Origin: Deltaproteobacteria bacterium HGW-Deltaproteobacteria-12
Lineage (GTDB): Bacteria; Desulfobacterota; Syntrophia; Syntrophales; Smithellaceae
Length of the DNA: 64,000 bases
Assembly: GCA_002840565.1 (NCBI GenBank)
Contig: PHBK01000010.1
Span: 184,375-248,374, forward strand
Direction: 5' to 3'
Shown: positions 1 to 6,976 of the stretch, piece after piece
How positions within the stretch are numbered: the first letter of the stretch is position 1
Layout of the letters: each line of letters opens with the position of its first letter
Notes under the pieces: generated by a model
Told to the model about the DNA's origin: nothing
The model's database searches: none
The model's input: the letters and a program-made list of their open reading frames with translations, nothing else
Position numbers and translations under genes: made by a program

Positions 1-335
1 TTGGCCCCGAGGCCGCAAAACCGTTCAACGGAATCATGGTGTTGAATCCGGTCGATGACGGCATGAACGCGATCCATCACCGCGCCCAGATCCACCGGCA
101 GTGCCGGGACTGCGGGAAGGCCGAATTCCTTTGTCCTTTTCATCAGGGCATAAACACCGGCTGTCCGGATCAGTGTTTTTGAAGGCACGCAGCCGTAATG
201 CAGACAGTCACCGCCCAGCTGCGGCGACTTCTCAATCAGGATTGTTTTCGCGCCGAACTGCGCCGCGCCCGCGGCCGCGCTGAGCCCCGCCGCGCCGCCT
301 CCTAAAATGCCCAGATCGTAATCGTAATTTGCCAT
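1..335 (-). CDS. FAD-dependent disulfide oxidoreductase (mercuric reductase / lipoamide dehydrogenase-like), N-terminal part
   Basis: Only the first ~111 residues lie in the window; the gene runs off the left end. The N-terminus has the FAD-binding dinucleotide fold GGGAAG at residues 12-17, followed by the redox-active motif GGDCLHYGCVPSK, whose two cysteines form the active disulfide of the pyridine nucleotide-disulfide reductase family. The ATG at 335 is preceded by AGGAGG at good spacing. It is divergent from a TVP38/TMEM64 membrane gene. Such reductases often neighbour TVP38 genes and thiol or metal(loid) handling genes, so a role in arsenic or selenium chemistry is possible. The substrate cannot be read from the N-terminus. 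The family call is secure; calling it mercuric reductase would be over-reading. Confidence 0.88.
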   Translation of the reverse strand, partial: MANYDYDLGILGGGAAGLSAAAGAAQFGAKTILIEKSPQLGGDCLHYGCVPSKTLIRTAGVYALMKRTKEFGLPAVPALPVDLGAVMDRVHAVIDRIQHHDSVERFCGLGA

Positions 336-510
336 AAAGCCTCCTGTTTGATTTTAAAATCCTTCCCGTCGCCCGGTTTGTCGGCAGATCGCGCTTTTTT
401 TTCTTGCCTGTTTCGTTGCGCCGTCTCCTTCTCCGTGCTATATATCTGCAAAGGAGGCGCTCACCATCGAAAATCGAAAAACCCATATCAAAATTGCCGC
501 CGGAATCGGC

Positions 511-1140
511 GTGATCATTCTTCTGGGAAGCCTCTATGTATTTTTGGTCCAGTCCGGCGCTCTGGAAACGATTTGTGAATGCGGCGCACTCCGTGACCGT
601 ATTCTCGACCGGGGAGTGCTCGGTCCGCTGGCCATTGTCGGCCTCATGACGCTTGCCGTGGTCGTCAGTCCGATTCCGAGCGCTCCGATTGCCCTGGCCT
701 CGGGATTGGCCTACGGCAATTTCTGGGGAACGGTTTATATCGTCATCGGTGCGGTGGCGGGCGCCATCATCGCTTTTTTCATCTCCCGCTCTCTGGGATA
801 TGAGGCCATGCAAAAACGGTTTGGTAAGACTTTGTCCATAGGCCTGCTCGGTTCACAAAATGCCTTGACCGGCCTGGTCATGGCAATGCGCCTGCTCCCC
901 TTCATCTCCTTTGACATTGTCAGTTACGCCGCCGGACTGACGCCTCTTCAGCCGTGGCGCTTTGTTCTGGCAACGCTCATCGGTGTCACGCCTGTAAGTT
1001 TCGCCCTCGCGTATTTCGGCAACGAACTGGCTTCAGCCGACTTTAATCGTATCGAGCTCATCGTTTTAGTCATCGGACTTGTTACCCTCATCCCTGTTGC
1101 CATCGCCTTTTATCGCCGCCGGAAACAGGATAACCATTGA
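511..1140 (+). CDS. TVP38/TMEM64 (SNARE-associated/DedA-like) membrane protein
   Basis: A polytopic inner-membrane protein with the VTT-domain pattern: a hydrophobic N-terminus, the stretch PIPSAPIALASG that resembles the conserved P-x-P/G re-entrant loop, a glycine-rich helix (GAVAGAIIAFFISR), and the late RLLPFISFDIVSYAAG motif typical of the family. The family is linked to lipid scrambling or transport; the substrate here is unknown. The first usual start codon is GTG at 511, but it lies inside the first hydrophobic segment. An in-frame extension has a strong AGGAGG at 452-457 and reads ENRKTHIKIAAGIG before the helix, a normal cytoplasmic N-terminus, yet its only candidate start is ATC at 466. 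The true start is therefore uncertain. A second TVP38 gene lies 1 kb downstream. Confidence 0.85.
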   Translation: MIILLGSLYVFLVQSGALETICECGALRDRILDRGVLGPLAIVGLMTLAVVVSPIPSAPIALASGLAYGNFWGTVYIVIGAVAGAIIAFFISRSLGYEAMQKRFGKTLSIGLLGSQNALTGLVMAMRLLPFISFDIVSYAAGLTPLQPWRFVLATLIGVTPVSFALAYFGNELASADFNRIELIVLVIGLVTLIPVAIAFYRRRKQDNH

Positions 1141-1158
1141 GCCTGAATAAATCCGTCA

Positions 1159-1186
1159 CCATCAGAATTCACCGGGGTGCTGATGG
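1159..1186. terminator. Stem-loop after the first TVP38 gene
   Basis: CCATCAG (1159-1165) pairs with CTGATGG (1180-1186) shortly after the TVP38 stop codon. There is no T-run after it, so it is a weak terminator candidate. Confidence 0.3.
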
Positions 1187-1242
1187 AAGAATAACACCTA
1201 TTCTGAAAAACAGCTTTTAAAGTTTATCACAAAACAAATGGC

Positions 1243-1271
1243 TTGTATATTAAATAACAGGATTGTATAAG
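1243..1271 (+). promoter_or_regulatory. Candidate sigma-70 promoter for the HTH-MEDS regulator
   Basis: TTGTAT (1243-1248) and TATAAG (1266-1271) are separated by 17 bases in an AT-rich leader. They lie about 65 bases upstream of the regulator's start codon. This is the best-spaced pair I see in the gap. Confidence 0.4.
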
Positions 1272-1337
1272 AATATATAAGTAAAAGGGAATGTTTTTAA
1301 TTTCCCTAAAATTGAATTTAAAGGATAGGGGCAGTTG

Positions 1338-2078
1338 ATGGAACAGTTATTAAATATTAAGGAAGCGGCGCGAATTCTCCATGTGACCGAAACGACCATC
1401 CGGCGATGGACCAACACGGGCCTTTTGAATTGCTATCGGATCGGTCGGAAACGGGAGAGGCGCTTCAAGATGGAGGATCTGAAACAATATCTCTTAAGCG
1501 TTAATGATCATTTCAACCGGCAGTCTGCCCATCTGGGATACAAAGACCTGGACGTGCCCGGCGGGGCACACGTGGCTCATCTGAGCCTGGATGAAGCAGA
1601 ATCCCTGGAAATCGGTGTGGCCTATATCAGCAAAGGGCTGCAACTTGGGGAAACCGTCCTGATCGTGGCACCGGTTCAGAAAGCAGAGTCCCTTCTCACG
1701 GCACTCAATGAACGGGGGGCATACTCCGACGCCAACTTGAAATCAGGCCTGTTACGCGTAAGCGCGGGGATGGACAGTCCGGCAAGCCAGATTGCTTATA
1801 TCGCGCGCAATGCCGAGGACGCGCGCGGCGGGCTGCGCCTGTTCAGTGCAATGGTCTGGATGAAGCAAAAGGGATGGTCGCCGGCAGATATGCGCAAACT
1901 CGAAGACTCTACCGGTGCAATACCCTTTGACGGTGTCAATCTGCTGCTTTGCCAGTACACACTGGAAAGTTTTCCCGCTGCGACGGCGATGATGGCGATG
2001 GAGACGCACGAGTACACGCTCTATAAAGGGGCTCTTGTAGCAAGCCCGTATATTCGAAAAAGTGATTTAGCCGCCTAA
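1338..2078 (+). CDS. HTH (excisionase/MerR-type) regulator with MEDS (DcmR-like) sensory domain
   Basis: Residues 1-50 form a helix-turn-helix of the excisionase/MerR type (LNIKEAARILHVTETTIRRW), with the typical basic wing ending in FKMEDLKQYL. The rest, from about residue 70, matches the MEDS domain seen in the DcmR repressor and related sensors (HVAHLSLDEAESLEIGVAYI and the GLRLFSAMVW region). Such proteins sense C1-type or other small molecules and control neighbouring genes. I chose ATG at 1338 rather than TTG at 1335; the purine-rich AAGGATAGGGG lies just upstream. It sits directly before the TVP38-ArsS gene run, so it is a candidate local regulator of that cluster (inference). The gene is intact. 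Confidence 0.8.
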   Translation: MEQLLNIKEAARILHVTETTIRRWTNTGLLNCYRIGRKRERRFKMEDLKQYLLSVNDHFNRQSAHLGYKDLDVPGGAHVAHLSLDEAESLEIGVAYISKGLQLGETVLIVAPVQKAESLLTALNERGAYSDANLKSGLLRVSAGMDSPASQIAYIARNAEDARGGLRLFSAMVWMKQKGWSPADMRKLEDSTGAIPFDGVNLLLCQYTLESFPAATAMMAMETHEYTLYKGALVASPYIRKSDLAA

Positions 2079-2116
2079 AATGAAATTATAAACCTTAACG
2101 GCAAGAAAGGTCTTCC

Positions 2117-2857
2117 ATGTCGCCCGGATTAAAAAAGATTACCCTTTTCGCGGTTTTGGCCTGCCTGGTGGCCGCATTTTTTCTTCTGGATTTAAACCGG
2201 TATTTCACACTTGATTATATCAAGCAGTCCAGGGACAGTTTCGCGCAGTTTTACGCTCAAAACACGATTCTGACGATTGTCATTTATATGCTGATCTATA
2301 TCGCGGTCACGGCACTATCTCTGCCGGGCGCAGCAGTGATGACGCTGGTTGGCGGCGCGCTGTTTGGTTTCGTCATCGGCCTTATTGCCGTCTCTTTCGC
2401 CAGCACCATCGGTGCTACTCTGGCCTGCTTTGTTTCGCGGTATCTGCTGCGCAACTGGGTGGAACATAAATTCGGCGACAAGCTGGACGCGATCAATGCC
2501 GGCCTGGAAAAAGAGGGGGCATTTTACTTGTTTACACTCCGGCTGATCCCCGTTTTCCCCTTTTTCGCGATTAATCTTCTTATGGGACTTACCCGAATGA
2601 AGCTTTGGACCTTTTACTGGGTGTCGCAGATCGGGATGCTGGCCGGCACGGCCGTATATGTCAACGCGGGCAAGGAATTGGGGAAAATTGAATCGCTTTC
2701 CGGCATTCTCTCGCCGACGTTGATCGTTTCCTTCGTCATCCTGGGGTTGTTTCCGCTTGCAGTCAAAAAGACCATGAGTTGGTACAAAAGGCGCTATTCC
2801 GGCGCTAAAGCGGACGACCAAACAGAGGTAAAGCCTGACGGTGATCAACATCAATAA
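2117..2857 (+). CDS. TVP38/TMEM64 family membrane protein
   Basis: A second VTT-domain membrane protein of about 246 residues. Its features are a first helix at ~10-28, LSLPGAAVMTLVGGALFG (the conserved proline/glycine loop), GATLACFVSRYLLR, a late FTLRLIPVFPFFAINLLMG motif, and a charged soluble C-terminus. The family is implicated in lipid or small-molecule movement across membranes; TVP38 genes commonly accompany arsenosugar-type radical SAM clusters. It lies 54 bases upstream of the CMD protein gene and shares the strand, so it probably opens the operon. It is only distantly similar to the protein at 511-1140, so this is not a recent tandem duplication. Confidence 0.88.
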   Translation: MSPGLKKITLFAVLACLVAAFFLLDLNRYFTLDYIKQSRDSFAQFYAQNTILTIVIYMLIYIAVTALSLPGAAVMTLVGGALFGFVIGLIAVSFASTIGATLACFVSRYLLRNWVEHKFGDKLDAINAGLEKEGAFYLFTLRLIPVFPFFAINLLMGLTRMKLWTFYWVSQIGMLAGTAVYVNAGKELGKIESLSGILSPTLIVSFVILGLFPLAVKKTMSWYKRRYSGAKADDQTEVKPDGDQHQ

Positions 2858-2911
2858 CAAAAACAAATTAAATGTTCCATGCTTTTACAATTAAATGAGA
2901 GAGGTGATCAG

Positions 2912-3241
2912 ATGAACTACTATGAACCAAAAGACCTGGACGATTTTCCCAACATCGGCGAATGGGCGGCGCAACAGGGCAATAAGTTCTTTGAATATTA
3001 TGGATCGGCAACCGGACCAGGAAAACTGACTGAGCGGGAAAAATCCCTCATTGCACTGACCGTTGCCATGACACAGAACTGCCCCTACTGCATCGACGCC
3101 TATACCACCAAGTGCCTGTCTTTGGGCGTTTCCGATGAAGAAATGATGGAGGCGGCCCATGTGGGCGCAGCCATGATGGCGGGCGTGACTCTGGCGCACA
3201 CCACCCAGATGAGGAAAATCATCAAAAAGAAGGAGATGTAA
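2912..3241 (+). CDS. Arsenosugar-cluster peroxidase-like protein (carboxymuconolactone decarboxylase / AhpD fold)
   Basis: A 109-residue protein of the CMD/AhpD fold. The signature is NCPYCIDAYTTKC followed by the HVGAAMMAG helix: a CxxC pair plus downstream His that form the redox site in AhpD-like proteins. This short subfamily is the known companion of the radical SAM protein ArsS (the 'rSAM/selenodomain-associated alkylhydroperoxidase'). ATG at 2912 follows GAGAGGTGATCA. Its stop codon overlaps the arsS start (TAATG), showing tight translational coupling. Function is inferred from the family: likely a thiol redox partner in the pathway, with no demonstrated reaction that I can name. Confidence 0.85.
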   Translation: MNYYEPKDLDDFPNIGEWAAQQGNKFFEYYGSATGPGKLTEREKSLIALTVAMTQNCPYCIDAYTTKCLSLGVSDEEMMEAAHVGAAMMAGVTLAHTTQMRKIIKKKEM

Positions 3242-4248
3242 TGGACGCGTCGGAGCAGCTGAAGATTCTGGGCGCAATTGGCCCTATTCCGTCATTTTTC
3301 GAGAAGATTCGCGAAAACGGCAAAGTGCCGCTTGCAGCTAAAAGTATTGATATTTTGCAGATCAATGTCGGGCGTGTTTGCAATCTGGCCTGCCGGCACT
3401 GCCATGTCAATGCCGGCCCGGATCGCAGGGAGAGCATGTCGCGGCCTGTGCTGGAGAAATGCCTGGAGATTCTGGGGTCGTTCCCGATTTCGACCATTGA
3501 CATCACCGGCGGCTCACCGGAGATGAATCCGCATTTTGAATGGTTTGTCACGGAGGCGGCCCGCCTGAACCGCCGCTTGATTGTCCGGTCCAATCTAACG
3601 CTTCTCAAAGAAGAGCCTTACCGGCGCCTGCCGAAAATTTTCTCTGAGAACCGTGTGGAAGTTGTTACGTCGCTGCCGGATTATCTGGAAGGCAAATCAG
3701 ACCGCCAGCGCGGTGCGGGCGTTTTTCGCCAGGTGATCGAGGCGATGCGTGAACTCAACCGCCTGGGGTATGGTATGGAGGGAAGCTCTCTGCTTCTCGA
3801 TATTATTCACAACCCCGTCGGGGCTTATCTGCCCGGTTCACAAACCGCACTCGAGCATGAATACCGCGAACGCCTGCGCGCCGAGCATGACGTGCGGTTT
3901 AATCAGCTTTTCTGTCTCACCAACCTGCCGGTCGGCCGCTACCTGGAGTATCTGCTCGCCTCCGGTAATTTCGAGGACTATCTCTCAACTCTCTGCCACT
4001 CATTCAATCTGATCGCCGTGGATAAAGTAATGTGCCGGACCACGCTATCCGTCGGCTGGAACGGATCGCTCTATGATTGCGATTTCAATCAGATGCTCGA
4101 TCTTAAAGTGGATCACGGCGCGCCGGACCACATTCTTAATTTTGATATGCAAAAGCTTGAGAAGCGCGAGATCGTCATCAACAATCATTGTTACGGATGC
4201 GTGGCAGGCGCCGGTTCTTCCTGCCAGGGAGCGACGACGGGTGTCTGA
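3241..4248 (+). CDS. arsS: Radical SAM protein ArsS (arsenosugar biosynthesis type, DUF3641 C-terminus)
   Basis: The radical SAM motif CNLACRHC (Cys 47, 51 and 54) binds the 4Fe-4S cluster that cleaves S-adenosylmethionine. The DITGGSPEMNP stretch is the usual SAM-contacting 'GGE-like' strand. The C-terminal third is the Cys-rich DUF3641 domain ending in HCYGCVAGAGSSCQGA. This architecture defines ArsS, which is thought to attach the 5'-deoxyadenosyl group to methylated arsenic on the way to arsenosugars; many relatives carry selenocysteine at the first Cys of the terminal motif, but here it is a TGT cysteine codon. The start overlaps the stop of the CMD gene and is preceded by AAGGAGATG. An arsenite methyltransferase gene is not in the window. 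Confidence 0.9.
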   Translation: MDASEQLKILGAIGPIPSFFEKIRENGKVPLAAKSIDILQINVGRVCNLACRHCHVNAGPDRRESMSRPVLEKCLEILGSFPISTIDITGGSPEMNPHFEWFVTEAARLNRRLIVRSNLTLLKEEPYRRLPKIFSENRVEVVTSLPDYLEGKSDRQRGAGVFRQVIEAMRELNRLGYGMEGSSLLLDIIHNPVGAYLPGSQTALEHEYRERLRAEHDVRFNQLFCLTNLPVGRYLEYLLASGNFEDYLSTLCHSFNLIAVDKVMCRTTLSVGWNGSLYDCDFNQMLDLKVDHGAPDHILNFDMQKLEKREIVINNHCYGCVAGAGSSCQGATTGV

Positions 4249-4939
4249 TGCAGTAATTGTTTCGGTCATTATACCGGTGCTGAACGAAGCCGAACGCATC
4301 AGCGAAATGCTTCATTCGCTTAGGTTTTCAGGCGGGAATGTGCCCCGTGAAATTATTGTTGTGGACGCCGATCCGGCGGGAAACACCATCGCCGGTATTT
4401 CCGATCCCCGCGTTATCAAGCTAACCGCGCCCAAAGGCAGAGCAAGCCAGATGAATGCAGGGGCCGCGCGGGCAAGCGGTGACATTCTTCTCTTTTTACA
4501 TGCCGACACGCTCCTGCCGAAAAACGCGTTGAGCAAAATAGCAGCCGCCCTGGTCGACGGGCGTTACGTCGGGGGTGCTTTTGATCTGGGGCTTTCGAAT
4601 CCCCGCTGGATCTTCCGCCTCACCGGTTGGTGCGCGTCGCTCAAACACCGCCTGACGCGCGTACCGTATGGCGATCAGGCGATTTTTATCCGGCGGAACT
4701 ATTTTGAAAGCCTGGGCGGTTATCCGGCAATTCCCGTCATGGAAGATGTGGAACTGATGAAGCGCGTAAAAAGGCAGGGCGGCCGCATTATGATTTTACC
4801 CGAGGCCGTCGTCACCTCTTCGCGCAAGTGGGAGAAAGACGGCGTGGTTTACACGATATTGCGCAACTGGGTTCTCCAGGCGCTTTATCTGTTCGGTGTG
4901 CCGGCTGAACGGCTGGTGAAATATTATTATAAGGAATGA
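4241..4939 (+). CDS. Glycosyltransferase, family 2 (rSAM/selenodomain-associated transferase 2, TIGR04283 type)
   Basis: A GT-A fold glycosyltransferase of 232 residues. It opens with SVIIPVLNEAERI, carries DADP in the first domain, GRASQMNAGA, and the metal-binding region LFLHADT. VPYGDQAIFIRR with GGYPAIPVMEDVEL gives the acceptor-side motifs. This subfamily is the regular partner of ArsS clusters. The start is GTG at 4241, overlapping the arsS stop by 8 bases; nothing upstream in this frame looks like the family. It probably transfers a sugar to the deoxyadenosyl-arsenical or a related intermediate (inference from context). Confidence 0.87.
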   Translation: MSDAVIVSVIIPVLNEAERISEMLHSLRFSGGNVPREIIVVDADPAGNTIAGISDPRVIKLTAPKGRASQMNAGAARASGDILLFLHADTLLPKNALSKIAAALVDGRYVGGAFDLGLSNPRWIFRLTGWCASLKHRLTRVPYGDQAIFIRRNYFESLGGYPAIPVMEDVELMKRVKRQGGRIMILPEAVVTSSRKWEKDGVVYTILRNWVLQALYLFGVPAERLVKYYYKE

Positions 4940-4972
4940 TTGTTTTGTAATTCACGGGCAATTGGAGTTATT

Positions 4973-5686
4973 ATGAAACGTTTGCTGATCATCTTGACCA
5001 TGACCATATTGTTATTTACCCCTTCGCTTCACGCCCAGATGCTGGAGCAGGGCTTTCGCGAAGATTTCGAGACACTTTCGGACTGGAAACCTCTGACCTT
5101 CCCGAAGATCCCGCGTCATACCGAATATCGCATCGAGAAGGAGGGGTCGAAAAATATTCTGGTTGCCGAAGCCAACGCCTCCGCTTCCGGCCTCATCTAT
5201 AACAAGTCCTTCAATATCAATAAAACTCCGATCATTAAGTGGCGCTGGAAGGTATCCAACATCTTTCAGGCCGGTGATGAGAAAAAGAAATCCGGCGATG
5301 ACTATCCGCTACGCATCTATGTCGTGTTTAAATATAATCCGGAAAAAGCCGGGGCTTTCGAAAAAGTCCAATACGCGGCCGTGAAGTTGATTTACGGTGA
5401 ATATCCGCCGCACAGCAGCCTCAACTACATCTGGGCCAATAAAAAGTATCCGGAGAATATTTTGCCCAACACTTACACGGCCAAAGCCCAGATGATTTTG
5501 TTACAGAGAGGCCCGGACCGCACAGGACAGTGGATCGATGAACGGGTGAACGCTCTGGCAGATTACCGCAAGGCCTTTGGAGCGGAGCCGCCCGTCGAGG
5601 CCAGCATCGCCATCATGGCCGATTCTGACAACACCGGAGAAAAATCAAAAGGATACGTGGATTTTATCGAGGTGTCCGCGGATTGA
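4973..5686 (+). CDS. DUF3047 family exported protein
   Basis: A 237-residue protein with a clear signal peptide (residues 1-20, hydrophobic core then SLHAQ). The mature part matches DUF3047: an early FREDFETLSDWKPLTFPKI, a central IKWRWKVSN strand, then the SLNYIWANKKYP and MADSDNTGE segments. It looks like an all-beta, carbohydrate-binding-like fold, but the function is unknown. ATG at 4973 follows TTGGAG. The stop overlaps the next gene (TTGA), so it belongs to the same operon as the arsenosugar-type genes. The family is common in deltaproteobacteria. Confidence 0.75.
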   Translation: MKRLLIILTMTILLFTPSLHAQMLEQGFREDFETLSDWKPLTFPKIPRHTEYRIEKEGSKNILVAEANASASGLIYNKSFNINKTPIIKWRWKVSNIFQAGDEKKKSGDDYPLRIYVVFKYNPEKAGAFEKVQYAAVKLIYGEYPPHSSLNYIWANKKYPENILPNTYTAKAQMILLQRGPDRTGQWIDERVNALADYRKAFGAEPPVEASIAIMADSDNTGEKSKGYVDFIEVSAD

Positions 5687-6342
5687 ATGAAAACGCCTTA
5701 ATAGTTTTTTTGAAGTATCCGGAACACGGGAAAATTAAAACGCGCCTGGCCGCTGATCTGGAAAATGACGTGGTTTACGAAATCTATAAATGTTTTCTGG
5801 CGGATATTGCGGTTACGACCCGTCAGGTCAGGGCGCGTACGATCCTTGTGCATCTGGGTCCGGAGCAGGCAACCTTTGGAGATTTTCCGGATGTCCCGTG
5901 CCTGCGGCAGCGTGGAGATGATATCGGTGAACGTATGTTTTTTGCGCTGAAGGATACATTCTCGCGCGGCTTTGAACGCTGTGTGCTCATTGGCAGCGAC
6001 AGCCCCGATCTGCCGAGGGATATCATCAATGCCGCTTTCGATCTTTTGGACGCGACGGATGTCGTTTTGGGCCCGAGCACAGACGGCGGTTATTATCTGA
6101 TCGGATGCAATGCAAAAACTATCTGCCGTTCGATCTTTGCCGATATTTCCTGGAGCACGGCCAATGTTTTTTCCGAAACACAAAACAGAATCAAAAAGGC
6201 GGGATTGAAAGCGGCTCTGCTTGATCAATGGCCGGACATCGACAATATTGATGATCTGAAAAACTTCTATATGAGAAACAGAGACAGACGGTCGAAGGTC
6301 GTGCAATATTTGGATTCCATAGATTTTTTGCACAAAATGTAA
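5683..6342 (+). CDS. DUF2064 glycosyltransferase-like protein (rSAM/selenodomain-associated transferase 1, TIGR04282 type)
   Basis: A 219-residue nucleotidyl-/glycosyl-transferase fold related to CofC. The N-terminus reads FLKYPEHGKIKTRLA (the NTP-binding Lys/Arg loop), followed by GSDSPDLP and GPSTDGGYYLIG, the two conserved loops of DUF2064. TIGR04282 proteins co-occur with ArsS and the TIGR04283 transferase. The start is TTG at 5683, overlapping the TGA of the DUF3047 gene; the nearby ATG at 5687 is in another frame. It is probably a sugar-activating or transferring enzyme of the arsenosugar-type pathway. Confidence 0.85.
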   Translation: MNENALIVFLKYPEHGKIKTRLAADLENDVVYEIYKCFLADIAVTTRQVRARTILVHLGPEQATFGDFPDVPCLRQRGDDIGERMFFALKDTFSRGFERCVLIGSDSPDLPRDIINAAFDLLDATDVVLGPSTDGGYYLIGCNAKTICRSIFADISWSTANVFSETQNRIKKAGLKAALLDQWPDIDNIDDLKNFYMRNRDRRSKVVQYLDSIDFLHKM

Positions 6343-6410
6343 TTGCCGTTGGAATATGCCGGAAGCCTGAAGAGCGCCGCCTCGGCAACCTGAATTTGGA
6401 GGAGATATAC

Positions 6411-6842
6411 ATGAAAATACTTTTTTGGATGTTCCCTGTTTTATTTCTGATGGCCGGATTATCTTTTGCAGAGCGCTCTGTGCGCCCGCCAGGCAGTCCT
6501 CTGAAAACATGTCCCCATACCCCCAACTGTGTATCTTCGCAGGCCGGTGATCCCGAACACGCGATTGCCCCGTTTCTCTATTCCGGCGGCCGCGCCGAGG
6601 CTTACGCACGGATCAAAGACATCGTAGGCGGTATGAAGCGAACAAAGATAGTTGCGGAAAAAGAGGATTACCTCCATGCCGAGTTCAAATCATTGATTTT
6701 CCGGTTCATCGATGATGTGGAGTTTTACTTTCCGGAGGATCAAAATATCATCCACGTGCGCTCGGCATCGCGCGTCGGCCATTCCGATATGGGTGTCAAC
6801 CGCAAACGCGTGGAAGAAATCCGCAGGATATTTGACAGATAA
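6411..6842 (+). CDS. DUF1499 family exported protein
   Basis: A 143-residue protein with an N-terminal signal peptide (MKILFWMFPVLFLMAGLSFA). The mature part carries the DUF1499 signatures: CPHTPNCVSSQ near the start, YLHAEFKSLIFRFIDDVEFY in the middle, and the C-terminal VRSASRVGHSDMGVNRKRVE. The function is unknown; the family is widespread in photosynthetic and marine bacteria. ATG at 6411 is preceded by GGAGGAGATATAC, an excellent ribosome site. It is co-directional with the cluster, 68 bases after the DUF2064 gene. Confidence 0.85.
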   Translation: MKILFWMFPVLFLMAGLSFAERSVRPPGSPLKTCPHTPNCVSSQAGDPEHAIAPFLYSGGRAEAYARIKDIVGGMKRTKIVAEKEDYLHAEFKSLIFRFIDDVEFYFPEDQNIIHVRSASRVGHSDMGVNRKRVEEIRRIFDR

Positions 6843-6886
6843 TAGAGGGTGTTTTACACAATGAGAATTCAGACGGCGTGCATGCG

Positions 6887-6916
6887 ATCCACCCCCTGCC
6901 CCCTCCGGCGGTGGAT
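6887..6916. terminator. Stem-loop between the DUF1499 and flavoprotein genes
   Basis: ATCCACC (6887-6893) pairs with GGTGGAT (6910-6916). There is no T-run. It could slow or end transcription between the two genes. Confidence 0.3.
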
Positions 6917-6976
6917 AGTCCCAATGAGGCCAAATCTTCATCAATCCATCATAGTTGTTCTTTGTCGTGGAGAATT

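Noticed and set aside
3241-4248. Selenocysteine codon in arsS
   Set aside because: The only in-frame TGA is the natural stop; the expected Sec position is TGT.
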